The notes under the pieces were generated by a model, which did not search any database, was not told the DNA's origin, and saw only the letters and a list, made by a program, of their open reading frames with translations. Below, one piece after another: positions 16,995 to 24,726 of a stretch of DNA of 61,420 bases. Numbering within the stretch: position 1 is the first letter of the stretch; each line of letters starts with the position of its first letter. Source of the stretch: Streptomyces sp. DI166 (lineage in GTDB: Bacteria > Actinomycetota > Actinomycetes > Streptomycetales > Streptomycetaceae); the NCBI RefSeq assembly GCF_900091315.1, contig NZ_FLSP01000050.1:1-61420 (forward strand), given 5' to 3'. The position numbers and the translations under genes are program-made.

Positions 16995-17435
16995 ATGTCG
17001 TCCGCAACCCCAACCTCGGTCCCCACCGCCGCCCCTCGGCGGGTCGCGCTCACCGACCCCGGCTACCAGGCCTTCGTCATCCTCCGCGTCGGATTCACCG
17101 TGGCGCCGATCCTGTTCGGGCTGGACAAGTTCGCCAACCTCCTCGTCGACTGGCCCGGCTACCTCGCCCCCTGGATCAACGACGTGGTCCCCGGCAGTGC
17201 CCAGCAGGCCATGTACGCCGTCGGTGTCATCGAGATCGTCGCGGGCCTCGTCGTCGCCGTCGCCCCGCGCTTCGGTGGCTGGCTGGTCGCCGGGTGGCTG
17301 GCCGGGATCATCGTCAACCTGCTGACCATCCCCGACTACTACGACATCGCTCTGCGCGACTTCGGCCTCCTGCTCGCCGCGGTGGCCCTGGCCAGGCTCG
17401 CCCAGCGCTACCACGCCGAGCGCCCCTCGGCCTGA
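16995..17435 (+). CDS. DoxX-like small membrane protein
   Basis: 146-residue protein with four membrane helices (starting near FVILRVGFTVAPILFGLDKF, MYAVGVIEIVAGLVVAVAPR, WLVAGWLAGIIVNLLTI and FGLLLAAVALARLA). The pattern and length match the DoxX/DoxD family; Asp and Arg in the membrane region are typical. AAGGAAGG lies 6 nt before the ATG at 16995. In other actinobacteria DoxX-like proteins form membrane complexes for thiol and oxidative stress (family knowledge), which fits a divergent Cys-rich regulator. Confidence 0.82.
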   Translation: MSSATPTSVPTAAPRRVALTDPGYQAFVILRVGFTVAPILFGLDKFANLLVDWPGYLAPWINDVVPGSAQQAMYAVGVIEIVAGLVVAVAPRFGGWLVAGWLAGIIVNLLTIPDYYDIALRDFGLLLAAVALARLAQRYHAERPSA

Positions 17436-17547
17436 GCCCGCTCGGCCCGTCCGGCGTTTGAGGACGAGGCCCGTCCAGGGCCGATATGGGGGTCTGGGGG
17501 TGAAGCCCCAGGTGACGGGGCGGCGGGGGCCGCCACACACCGAACCC

Positions 17548-17563
17548 GGGAGAGCGCTCCCCC
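17548..17563. promoter_or_regulatory. LacI operator copy 1, upstream of the second LacI gene
   Basis: GGGAGAGCGCTCCCCC matches the 16-bp palindrome found at 22055-22070 at 15 of 16 positions. It lies 31 bp before the LacI start and overlaps the expected -35 position, as for autorepression. Confidence 0.75.
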
Positions 17564-17581
17564 AGACCCCCGACCGCCAGG

Positions 17582-17594
17582 TATGGTGCGGGCA
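17582..17594 (+). promoter_or_regulatory. Candidate -10 box giving a leaderless LacI transcript
   Basis: TATGGT (17582-17587) ends 6 nt before the ATG at 17594, and no ribosome site is visible, so transcription may start at or next to the start codon. No good -35 is seen; the operator copy sits there instead. Confidence 0.45.
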
Positions 17595-18634
17595 TGATCA
17601 GGCGCCTGCCAACCCTGGAGGACGTGGCACGGGAGGCCGGAGTCTCCCGTGCGACCGTCTCCCGCGTCATCAACGGCGTGCGGAACGTAGATCCCGCCAT
17701 CCAGAGCGTGGTCCTGGAAGCGGTCGCGCGGACCGGCTACGCACCCAACAGGGCCGCACGCTCCCTCGTCACCCGCCGCGCAGAGACCATCGCCCTGGTC
17801 GTCTCCGGCGCCGGGGACGAACCCGAGGGCGAGCAGGGCTCGTTCGCCGCCCGCATGCTGGCCGACCCCTTCTTCGGCCGGGTCGCCGGAGGAGTCATCG
17901 ACTTCCTGCGCCCGCGCTCCATGCACCCGGTGCTGATGTTCGCCGACTCCGAGGCCACCCGAGCCGAAGTCGTCGCGTACCTACGGCAGGGCAGCGCCGA
18001 CGGGGCCCTCGTCGTCTCCACCCACGCCGAGGACCCGCTGCCGGAACAGCTCGCCGACGCGAATCTGCACTGCGTGCTCTTCGCCCGCCCCGCACGCCCC
18101 GTCCCGGTCAGCTACGTCGACCTGGCCCACGCCGACGGTGGCCGCCTCGCCGCCGAGCACCTCCTCGCCCGCGGCTGCAGGCGCCTGGCGACCGTCACCG
18201 GTCCGCTGGACGTACCCGCCGGACAGGACCGGCTCGCCGGGTTCCGGGACGCGCTCGCCCGGCGCGGACACCCGTACATCCCGATCGCCGAAGGCGGCTT
18301 CACCTACGACAGCGGCGCCGCCGCCATGACCCGCCTGCTGGCCGAACACCCGCACATCGACGGAGTGTTCGTGGCCAACGACCTGATGGCACAGGCCGCC
18401 TGCGAGGTACTGCGGGAGGCCGGACGTCGTATCCCGGACGACGTGGCCGTGGTCGGCTTCGACGACTCCAGTGCCGCCCTCTCCTGCCGCCCGGCGCTCA
18501 CCACCGTCCGCCAGCCCATGGAGGACATGGCGGGCAAGATGGCGCAGCTCCTCCAGGAACACGTGGAGGGCGCCCGTACCGAACCCACATCCGTCATCTT
18601 CGAACCGGAGCTGGTGGTCCGCGACTCGGCGTGA
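17594..18634 (+). CDS. LacI-family regulator of the glycoside hydrolase cluster
   Basis: 346-residue repressor. The HTH PTLEDVAREAGVSRATVSRV is followed by the hinge region PNRAARSLVTRRAETIALVV and a sugar-sensing domain with GVFVANDLMAQAACEVL and VAVVGFDDS. The C-terminus ends TSVIFEPELVVRDSA, as in its family. It is likely read from a leaderless mRNA. An operator half-copy sits in its own promoter, and the same palindrome occurs in both promoters of the GH cluster at 22.0-22.2 kb, so it probably controls them and itself. The inducer is unknown; a beta-linked oligosaccharide is plausible. Confidence 0.93.
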   Translation: MIRRLPTLEDVAREAGVSRATVSRVINGVRNVDPAIQSVVLEAVARTGYAPNRAARSLVTRRAETIALVVSGAGDEPEGEQGSFAARMLADPFFGRVAGGVIDFLRPRSMHPVLMFADSEATRAEVVAYLRQGSADGALVVSTHAEDPLPEQLADANLHCVLFARPARPVPVSYVDLAHADGGRLAAEHLLARGCRRLATVTGPLDVPAGQDRLAGFRDALARRGHPYIPIAEGGFTYDSGAAAMTRLLAEHPHIDGVFVANDLMAQAACEVLREAGRRIPDDVAVVGFDDSSAALSCRPALTTVRQPMEDMAGKMAQLLQEHVEGARTEPTSVIFEPELVVRDSA

Positions 18635-18642
18635 AAAGCGGT

Positions 18643-18689
18643 GCCCGGTCCGTCGCGCGGCGGGGCTGGATGCGCGCAACGGACCGGGC
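18643..18689. terminator. Bidirectional terminator hairpin, 11-bp stem
   Basis: GCCCGGTCCGT (18643-18653) and ACGGACCGGGC (18679-18689) are perfect inverted arms with a 25-nt loop, between the convergent LacI and DUF1996 genes. No U-run, but stem strength and location fit a bidirectional terminator. Confidence 0.6.
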
Positions 18690-18720
18690 GGTCGGGGAAG
18701 TCGGATCAGGTCGGTTCAGG

Positions 18721-19800
18721 TCACGGCAGCCGGTAGTCCGGTCCCAGCGCCGCGCCCCGCTCGGGGTGCGTCTCGTCGTAACCCCGCGCGTTGCACTGGA
18801 GCCCACCCACGACACAGTGCTCGACCAGCGCGGCCAGGGTCGGCTCGTGCCAGGCGTTGAAGAAGTCGTAGTGGAACGAGTAGCCGCGCCCGCTGGCCAG
18901 CCGCACCTGCGACATGTCACCGTCCACCGGGAACGCCATCTTGAACTCGATCATCGGCAGGGCCACCGGATGGCTGGCCGGGCAGATGTCGTTGTTCGTA
19001 CCGGGCTTGACCACCGGATAGGCCATGTGGCTCTGGTGGTCGGGCGTGTCCAGGTACCGCCCGTCCCAGCAACTCGGCGCCTGCATCCGGATGTTCAGCT
19101 GTGTGTTCTGCGGACAGTGCTGCGGGAAGTCGACGTTCATGTAGCTGTCGCCGCATTCCCAGCCCTCCACCCAGCCCGGGTGGTTGCGGAACTCCTCGGC
19201 ACTCTGCATCGGAGAACCGACCACGAACCGCAGCCCCTTGGGGAAGGGCCGCACACTCGTGTAGTCGGTCACGCCGGACTTGTAGTAGATGACCTGCGGC
19301 CCGACCGGCAGCACCTTCCGGTCGCCGTCGAACAGCGACGGCATCCAGTACGCCGACGCGTCGCCCGGCGCCAGACAGGTGGTGGCGCCGCCGAACAGGG
19401 AGTCGGTGGTGCTGCTCGCGTCCGTCGACCGGTTGCCCATGAAGGTGTGGTCGTGGGAACGGCCGGGCTGGTCCGGGTAGACGATCGGGTCGTCGGCCGC
19501 GGTGTGGGTGACCTCGCAGTTCGCCTGGAACTCGTGGAAGTAGGCGGGCGCGGGCTCCTTGTCGGACGGGGTGACGCCGGTGACCGGCGGGTTCGCCGGG
19601 ATGTACCCGTCACCGTCCGGATCGTCGCCGGACGCCTCGGCGGAGGCCGCCATGGCGTGTCCCGCGTGCGCGGCGGCCGGGGCCGCGTCGGTGCCCGAAC
19701 CGGGCCCGGAGGCCAGGGCAGTCGACCCCACGCCGAACAGAGCGGCGATCAGCGCGGTCGCGACCAGCACCGCGGGCAGCGGTTTGGTTCGTCGTCTCAT
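18721..19800 (-). CDS. Secreted DUF1996 protein
   Basis: 359-residue exported protein. Signal peptide MRRRTKPLPAVLVATALIAA cleaves after ALAS, then an Ala/His-rich and Asp-rich linker (DDPDGDGYIP) precedes the DUF1996 domain from about residue 85 (FHEFQANCEVTHTAADDPIV, PGRSHDHTFMGN, WMPSLFDG, IYYKSG, PSCWDG, HMAYP, YSFHYDFFNAW). Conserved Cys pairs and the HDHTF histidines are present. DUF1996 occurs in fungi and actinomycetes, often near polysaccharide enzymes, and its activity is not established. It begins 26 bp after the GH2-like hydrolase gene with its own GAGGAG site, so is read in the same operator-controlled mRNA. Confidence 0.9.
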   Translation of the reverse strand: MRRRTKPLPAVLVATALIAALFGVGSTALASGPGSGTDAAPAAAHAGHAMAASAEASGDDPDGDGYIPANPPVTGVTPSDKEPAPAYFHEFQANCEVTHTAADDPIVYPDQPGRSHDHTFMGNRSTDASSTTDSLFGGATTCLAPGDASAYWMPSLFDGDRKVLPVGPQVIYYKSGVTDYTSVRPFPKGLRFVVGSPMQSAEEFRNHPGWVEGWECGDSYMNVDFPQHCPQNTQLNIRMQAPSCWDGRYLDTPDHQSHMAYPVVKPGTNNDICPASHPVALPMIEFKMAFPVDGDMSQVRLASGRGYSFHYDFFNAWHEPTLAALVEHCVVGGLQCNARGYDETHPERGAALGPDYRLP

Positions 19801-19826
19801 GACAACTCCTCGGGATTCTCGGGTGG

Positions 19827-22010
19827 TCAGCGGTAGATGCCGAACTCGAACAGGGAGTAGCCCCAGCCGGTGCCGCGCTCGGTCAGATGCAGCCGCACAT
19901 GACGGGCTGTGGTCGCGGCGAACTCGATGCTGTCGACGTCGCCGTTGCCGCTCGTCGTGGCGTGCACGGTGCGCCAGTCACTGCCGTTGTCGGACACCTG
20001 CACCTCGTACGACTTGGCGTAGGCGGGGTCCCAGACCAGCTGGACCTTGCCGACCGTGGTGGCCGCGCCCAGGTCGACGGAGATCCACTGCGGGTCGCTC
20101 CAGTCGCTGGCCCAGCGCGTGCCCGTGTCACCGTCGACGGCCTTGGCGGGCGTGCACGGGCAGTCGCCGTACTCCTTCTGGTACGAGGAGGCCGTGACCG
20201 GCTTGTTCAGCGCGAGGTTGGTGCCGGCCACCGGCGGCGGGACGACCTTGACCGACCTGGTCTCGATCCCGGCGTTGCCGTGCCCGTCCTCGGACTGGAT
20301 GTAGACCTTCCAGACGCCCAGCTTCTCCGGCGCGGTGACGGCGAAGGTGCCGTTGCCGGTGGACCGCCACTTCGCCTCCACGAGCCGCTTGTCACCGCTC
20401 GCGTAGTTGCCGCTCAGGAAGATCTTGTGGGTGAGGGTGTCGTTGTCGGGGTCGCGGATGTCGGCGCGGACGGTGAACTCCTGCCCCGCGGGCGCCGCGG
20501 AGGCGGGCGACACCGACATGTCCGTGATGACCGGCGGGGTGTTGTCGCCCGAGGTGGAGCCCGCGTACGCCTGCTTCACGGCGTAGTAGGACAGCCGCTT
20601 CAGACCGTCGGGAAGCAGGTTGAACCAGACGCCGCCGAAGTCGTGCTCGACGCCGTAGTGGAAGAGCGTGGCGCCCAGCGAGACGCCCTGGTGCCCGGTG
20701 ACGCAGTTCCACGCCCGGGTGTACCCGTCGCGCTTCTGCACGTCGGTCGGCTCGTCGGGAACGCCGTTGGCGTCGTCCGGCACCTCCCACTCACCGGCCG
20801 GACCGCCCTCGGTGATGATGTACGGCTTGGAGTAGCCGCCCTCCTGCCAGTCCTCGCGCACACCGCAGATGTCGCCGTAGGCGTTGACCGCGTACAGGTC
20901 GAGGTCGGGGGCGTTGCGCTTGTAGTACGGCCAGGCGCCGGTCCAGGCGTCGGTCGAGGTGACCGGGTGGTCGGGGTCGATGGTGTGGATGCGCTTGGCG
21001 ACGTCGTTGACGAAGGTGGTGTACCCGTTGCGCTGGCGCTCCAGTTCCTCGCCGCTGTAGCAGTTCTGCAGGCCGAGCACGGACTCGTTCCCGACGTTCC
21101 ACAGCAGCGTCGCCGGGTGGCTCTTGTACTCCTCGACCCACCTGGCGAACTCGGTGAGCATGCTGCTCTTGTAGGCGTCGTCCGTCACGTAGTTGACGCA
21201 GCCGCCGCTGCCGGGACCGCCGCCCGGCTGCAGCCAGAAGCCGTTGATGACGCGGATGCCGTGGGCGGCGGCCGCGTCGAGCAGCGGTTTGGTGGAGCCG
21301 TCGGTGCCCCAGGTGCGGATCGTGTTGGCGCCCATGGACTTCACGTCCGGCAGGTAGCGCCCGGCGTCCGCGACGGCGGGACCCCAGGTGAGGCCCTTGA
21401 CGGTGTAGGGGCGGCCGTCCACGGTCAGCTGCCAGTTGCCCTGCGTGCCGGTGACCGCGACGGCGCCGCCGCCGGGCAGCGGGTCGTCGTCGCCGGCCTC
21501 GCCGTAGACCTGGAACTCCCACAGGGAGTAGCCGTAGCCGCCGGGGCGGGCGGTGCCGTACATGCGGACGTAGCGGGCCGAGCCGGAGACGGCCAGTTCG
21601 TCGGTGCCGCCGTTCCCGTCGGTCACGGAGGCCAGGGTGCGCCAGTCGTCGCCGTTGTCGGAGCCCTGGATCTCGTAGGCCTTGCCGTAGGCCGCCTCCC
21701 AGGTCAGGACCACGCGGCTGAGGCTTCTGCGCTCGCCCAGGTCGACCCGGATCCACTGCGGGTCGCTCCATTTGCTGGCCCAGCGGGTGCCGGTGAGATC
21801 GCCGTCGACGGCGGCCGAGGCGGGGTAGGCGTCGCCGTCGCCCTCGACGGAGGAGGCGGTGGCGGTGCGGCCCTGGGAGAGCAGCGTCTCGGCCGCGTGT
21901 GCCTTGGGCGCCGTGAGCACGGTCAACGACGAGGCCAGCAGGGCCATGAGGGCGAGGAGGAGGGTTCCGGCTCGTGTGCGGGTGAAGGGGTGGGTGTGGG
22001 GTCTGAACAC
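19827..22010 (-). CDS. Secreted glycoside hydrolase: CBM32 - GH2-like TIM barrel - CBM32
   Basis: 727-residue secreted enzyme. Signal peptide about 1-39 (cut after AHA). Two F5/8-type (CBM32) domains flank the catalytic part at about 42-170 and 590-727; both carry VDGD.TGTRWAS.WSDPQWI.VDLG blocks, so they arose by duplication. The middle barrel (about 185-490) is GH2 TIM-barrel-like with NVGNES (candidate acid/base Glu309) and IITEGG (candidate nucleophile Glu401), followed by a beta-sandwich (about 495-580). The galactose/glucan specificity is not readable. GTG start 22010 follows AGGAGAGAAC. A TTGACA-N17-CAGTCT promoter and a perfect LacI-type operator lie immediately upstream. DUF1996 gene follows in the operon. 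Confidence 0.9.
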   Translation of the reverse strand: MFRPHTHPFTRTRAGTLLLALMALLASSLTVLTAPKAHAAETLLSQGRTATASSVEGDGDAYPASAAVDGDLTGTRWASKWSDPQWIRVDLGERRSLSRVVLTWEAAYGKAYEIQGSDNGDDWRTLASVTDGNGGTDELAVSGSARYVRMYGTARPGGYGYSLWEFQVYGEAGDDDPLPGGGAVAVTGTQGNWQLTVDGRPYTVKGLTWGPAVADAGRYLPDVKSMGANTIRTWGTDGSTKPLLDAAAAHGIRVINGFWLQPGGGPGSGGCVNYVTDDAYKSSMLTEFARWVEEYKSHPATLLWNVGNESVLGLQNCYSGEELERQRNGYTTFVNDVAKRIHTIDPDHPVTSTDAWTGAWPYYKRNAPDLDLYAVNAYGDICGVREDWQEGGYSKPYIITEGGPAGEWEVPDDANGVPDEPTDVQKRDGYTRAWNCVTGHQGVSLGATLFHYGVEHDFGGVWFNLLPDGLKRLSYYAVKQAYAGSTSGDNTPPVITDMSVSPASAAPAGQEFTVRADIRDPDNDTLTHKIFLSGNYASGDKRLVEAKWRSTGNGTFAVTAPEKLGVWKVYIQSEDGHGNAGIETRSVKVVPPPVAGTNLALNKPVTASSYQKEYGDCPCTPAKAVDGDTGTRWASDWSDPQWISVDLGAATTVGKVQLVWDPAYAKSYEVQVSDNGSDWRTVHATTSGNGDVDSIEFAATTARHVRLHLTERGTGWGYSLFEFGIYR

Positions 22011-22054
22011 GTTCTCTCCTGAACGAAAGGAGGGGCTCGGCGTCCCGTGCCGAT

Positions 22055-22070
22055 GGGAGAGCGCTCTCCC
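22055..22070. promoter_or_regulatory. LacI operator copy 2, perfect 16-bp palindrome
   Basis: GGGAGAGCGCTCTCCC is a perfect palindrome immediately downstream of the -10 box of the leftward GH2-like gene, covering its expected start point. It differs by two inserted central bases from the known CebR box TGGGAGCGCTCCCA, so a different repressor is likely. Confidence 0.8.
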
Positions 22071-22072
22071 GG

Positions 22073-22101
22073 AGACTGCCGTCCAGACATGGGCGTGTCA
22101 A
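22073..22101 (-). promoter_or_regulatory. Promoter of the GH2-like / DUF1996 operon
   Basis: Read leftward: TTGACA (22101-22096), 17-bp spacer, CAGTCT (22078-22073). This is a good vegetative-type promoter; the LacI operator begins 2 bp past the -10 box. Confidence 0.7.
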
Positions 22102-22168
22102 TCCGTTGGACAACAACTCCTGGTGTTGCGGATGGGGTTGAGGTCGTGAGCGCCGGAAGAGGCCCGCA

Positions 22169-22215
22169 TTGACAGGGCGGGGTATCCCCGCTCACCATTC
22201 GGAGAGCGCTCTCCC
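22169..22215 (+). promoter_or_regulatory. Promoter and LacI operator copy 3 of the GH3 gene
   Basis: TTGACA at 22169-22174 with a weak -10 near 22193-22198 (CACCAT), then GGAGAGCGCTCTCC (22201-22214), a perfect 14-bp palindrome core of the same operator. The site covers the expected transcription start, 30 bp before the GH3 ATG. Confidence 0.7.
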
Positions 22216-22244
22216 GGTCGGGGAGGCGCGGCACAGGGGGTGGG

Positions 22245-24719
22245 ATGACCGAGGAAGAACGCGCACGGCTGGCCGACAAACTGGACCTGCGCCAGAAGAT
22301 CCGGCTGCTCACCGGGGCCACGACGTGGCGCACACACGCCGAACCCGTCATCGGCCTGGCCCCGATGACGACCTCCGACGGCCCGGCCGGCATACGCGGC
22401 GAGGCCTGGAACGAACGCGACACCTCCCTGCTGCTGCCGTCCGCCTCCGCGCTCGCGGCGACCTGGGACGAGCCGCTGGTCGAACGGCTCGGCGCACTCC
22501 TCGCGGCGGAGGCCGGGCGCAAGGGCGTGGACATGGTCCTCGCCCCGACCCTCAACCTCCACCGCACCCCACTGGGCGGCCGCCACTTCGAGTGCTTCTC
22601 CGAGGATCCGCAGCTCACCGCCCGCACCGGCGCCGCCCTGATCCGGGGCATCCAGAAGCACGGCGTCGCCGCCACCGCCAAGCACTACGTCGCCAACGAC
22701 TCCGAGACTGACCGGCTGACCGTCGACGTCCGGATCGGCGAACGCGCCCTGCGCGAGGTGTACTTGGCCCCCTTCGAAGCGGCGGTGCAGGCCGGGGTGT
22801 GGGCCGTGATGGCCGGGTACAACGGCGTGAACGGTGCCACGATGACCGAGAGCCCGCTGCTGGCCGAGCCGTTGAAGGGCGAGTGGGGATTCGACGGTGT
22901 CGTGGTCTCCGACTGGGGCGCGGTACGCACCACCGCGCCCAGCGCCCGCGCGGCACTCGACCTGGCGATGCCCGGCCCCGACGGCCCGTGGGCGGAGGCC
23001 CTGTTCGACGCCGTCCAGGAAGGCTCGGTGCCCGTCGAAGCGGTCGACGACAAAGTCCGCCGCCTCCTGCGCCTGGCCGCACGGGTGGGGGCGCTGGGCG
23101 AGCCGGCTGCACGGCGGCGGGCCGAGCCGTCAGCGCACCGTGCGCTGCTGCGGCAGGCTGCACGGCGGCGGGCCGAACCGTCAGCCCGTCGCGCGCTGCT
23201 GCGGCGGGCCGTCGCCGCGGGCTCGGTACTGCTGCACAATCGCGGCGTACTGCCTTTCGACCGGACCGAGTCGGGCACGGTGGCGGTGATCGGCACCCAT
23301 GCCGCCCAGCCGCGCACCCAGGGCGGCGGAAGCGCGGGCGTCTTCCCGGAACGCCTGGTCACCGTGGTGGACGGCATCCGCGACGCGCTGCCCGCCGGAC
23401 CCCGGGTGATCCACGTCCCGGGCCCCGCACTCGACGCCCCTCCGCAGCCCCTGGAGGAGGCCGACTGTCGCAACCCGCGCACCGGCGCACCGGGCGTGCT
23501 GCTGCGCGTACTCGCCGCCGACGGCCGCGAACTGCAGGCGGAACACCGCCTGTCCGCCCGCCAGTTGGAACCGCCCCTGCCCCCGGGCGCGCACACCGTC
23601 GAGATCAGCGCCGTGCTGCCGACCGGGACCGGCGGCACATGGTGCTTCGGCGTCGGCGGCTTCGGCCGGATGACCCTCACGGTGGACGACGAGGTCGTGG
23701 TCGACGGCGAGTTCCCGCCCCTGACCGGCGACCCCGCCGTCCTGCACGTCAACCCACCGCGCCAGTACGGGCGGACGACGCTCCCGGCCGGGCAGGAGGC
23801 ACTCGTCGTGGCGCGCCGCGAGCTGGCCCCCGGCACCGGCCGCGCCACCCTGCTCACCGCGGCCCCGCCCACCCCCGACCCCGACGCCGCCATCGCCGCA
23901 GCGGCGGAAGCCGCACGCCGGGCCGATGCGGCGGTGGTGGTCGTCGGCACCACGGAGACCAGCGAGTCCGAGGGCCACGACCGCACGACCCTGGCCCTCC
24001 CGGGCCGCCAGGACGACCTGGTCCGCGCCGTCTGCGCCGCCAACCCGCGCACCGCGGTCGTCCTCAACACCGGCAGCCCCGTGGAACTGCCCTGGCGGGA
24101 GGAGGCCGGCGCGATCCTGCTCACCTGGTTCCCGGGCCAGGAGGGCGGCGCCGGTATCGCCGACGTGCTGTTCGGCGACGCGGAACCCGGCGGGCGGCTC
24201 CCGACGACCTGGGCCGCCACGACCGACGACCTGCCGGTCAGCCGGACCCGCCCCGAGAACGGAACCCTCGACTACACCGAGGGCCTGCACATCGGCTACC
24301 GTGCCTGGCTGCGCACCGGCCGCCGTCCCGCGTACTGGTTCGGGCACGGACTGGGGTACACGACGTGGACCTACGAGGACCTGACCGTCCGAGGCGACGG
24401 ACAGGTCGCCGTCCGCGTCCGCAACACCGGGCACCGCCGGGGCCGCGAGGTGGTCCAGGTGTACCTGTCCCGCCCCGTCTCCGAGGTGGAGCGGCCGATC
24501 CGCTGGCTGGCCGGGTACACGTCCGTCGAGGCGGATCCGGGAGAGACGGTCACCGCCGAGGTGCGGCTGCCGGTGCGGGCGTTCCAGCACTGGTGCGAGA
24601 CCACGGGCGGCTGGCGCATCGAGCCGGGGGAGTGGCAGGTGCTGGTGGGCAGGTCGGCCGGCGAGCTGCCGCTGAGCGCCACGGTCGACGCACATCTCCT
24701 CGGCCCGGCGGGAAGCTGA
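22245..24719 (+). CDS. GH3 beta-glucosidase-like glycoside hydrolase with PA14-type insert
   Basis: 824-residue GH3 enzyme that releases terminal beta-linked sugars, likely glucose. No signal peptide, so cytosolic: it would cut imported oligosaccharides. The N-terminal barrel has KHYV (Lys146-His147) and GVVVSDWG with nucleophile Asp223. A PA14-like beta-insert (about 390-540) precedes the rest of the alpha/beta sandwich (VGTTETSESEGHDRTTLALP) and a C-terminal fibronectin-III-like domain (GREVVQVYLS). Between barrel and sandwich, near residues 288-321, a 17-residue Arg/Ala-rich unit is tandemly duplicated. AGGGGGTGGG precedes the ATG. Divergent from the secreted GH2-like gene and under the same operator. 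Confidence 0.93.
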   Translation: MTEEERARLADKLDLRQKIRLLTGATTWRTHAEPVIGLAPMTTSDGPAGIRGEAWNERDTSLLLPSASALAATWDEPLVERLGALLAAEAGRKGVDMVLAPTLNLHRTPLGGRHFECFSEDPQLTARTGAALIRGIQKHGVAATAKHYVANDSETDRLTVDVRIGERALREVYLAPFEAAVQAGVWAVMAGYNGVNGATMTESPLLAEPLKGEWGFDGVVVSDWGAVRTTAPSARAALDLAMPGPDGPWAEALFDAVQEGSVPVEAVDDKVRRLLRLAARVGALGEPAARRRAEPSAHRALLRQAARRRAEPSARRALLRRAVAAGSVLLHNRGVLPFDRTESGTVAVIGTHAAQPRTQGGGSAGVFPERLVTVVDGIRDALPAGPRVIHVPGPALDAPPQPLEEADCRNPRTGAPGVLLRVLAADGRELQAEHRLSARQLEPPLPPGAHTVEISAVLPTGTGGTWCFGVGGFGRMTLTVDDEVVVDGEFPPLTGDPAVLHVNPPRQYGRTTLPAGQEALVVARRELAPGTGRATLLTAAPPTPDPDAAIAAAAEAARRADAAVVVVGTTETSESEGHDRTTLALPGRQDDLVRAVCAANPRTAVVLNTGSPVELPWREEAGAILLTWFPGQEGGAGIADVLFGDAEPGGRLPTTWAATTDDLPVSRTRPENGTLDYTEGLHIGYRAWLRTGRRPAYWFGHGLGYTTWTYEDLTVRGDGQVAVRVRNTGHRRGREVVQVYLSRPVSEVERPIRWLAGYTSVEADPGETVTAEVRLPVRAFQHWCETTGGWRIEPGEWQVLVGRSAGELPLSATVDAHLLGPAGS
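23105..23206 (+). repeat. In-frame 51-bp tandem duplication inside the GH3 gene
   Basis: Two adjacent 51-bp units (23105-23155, 23156-23206) agree at about 45 positions and encode AARRRAEPSAHRALLRQ and AARRRAEPSARRALLRR. It extends the linker after the catalytic barrel without breaking the frame. Confidence 0.9.
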
Positions 24720-24726
24720 CTCCGCG

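Noticed and set aside
22055..22070. CebR operator
   Set aside because: The known CebR box is TGGGAGCGCTCCCA; these sites carry two extra central bases, and a local LacI gene with the same site is nearer.
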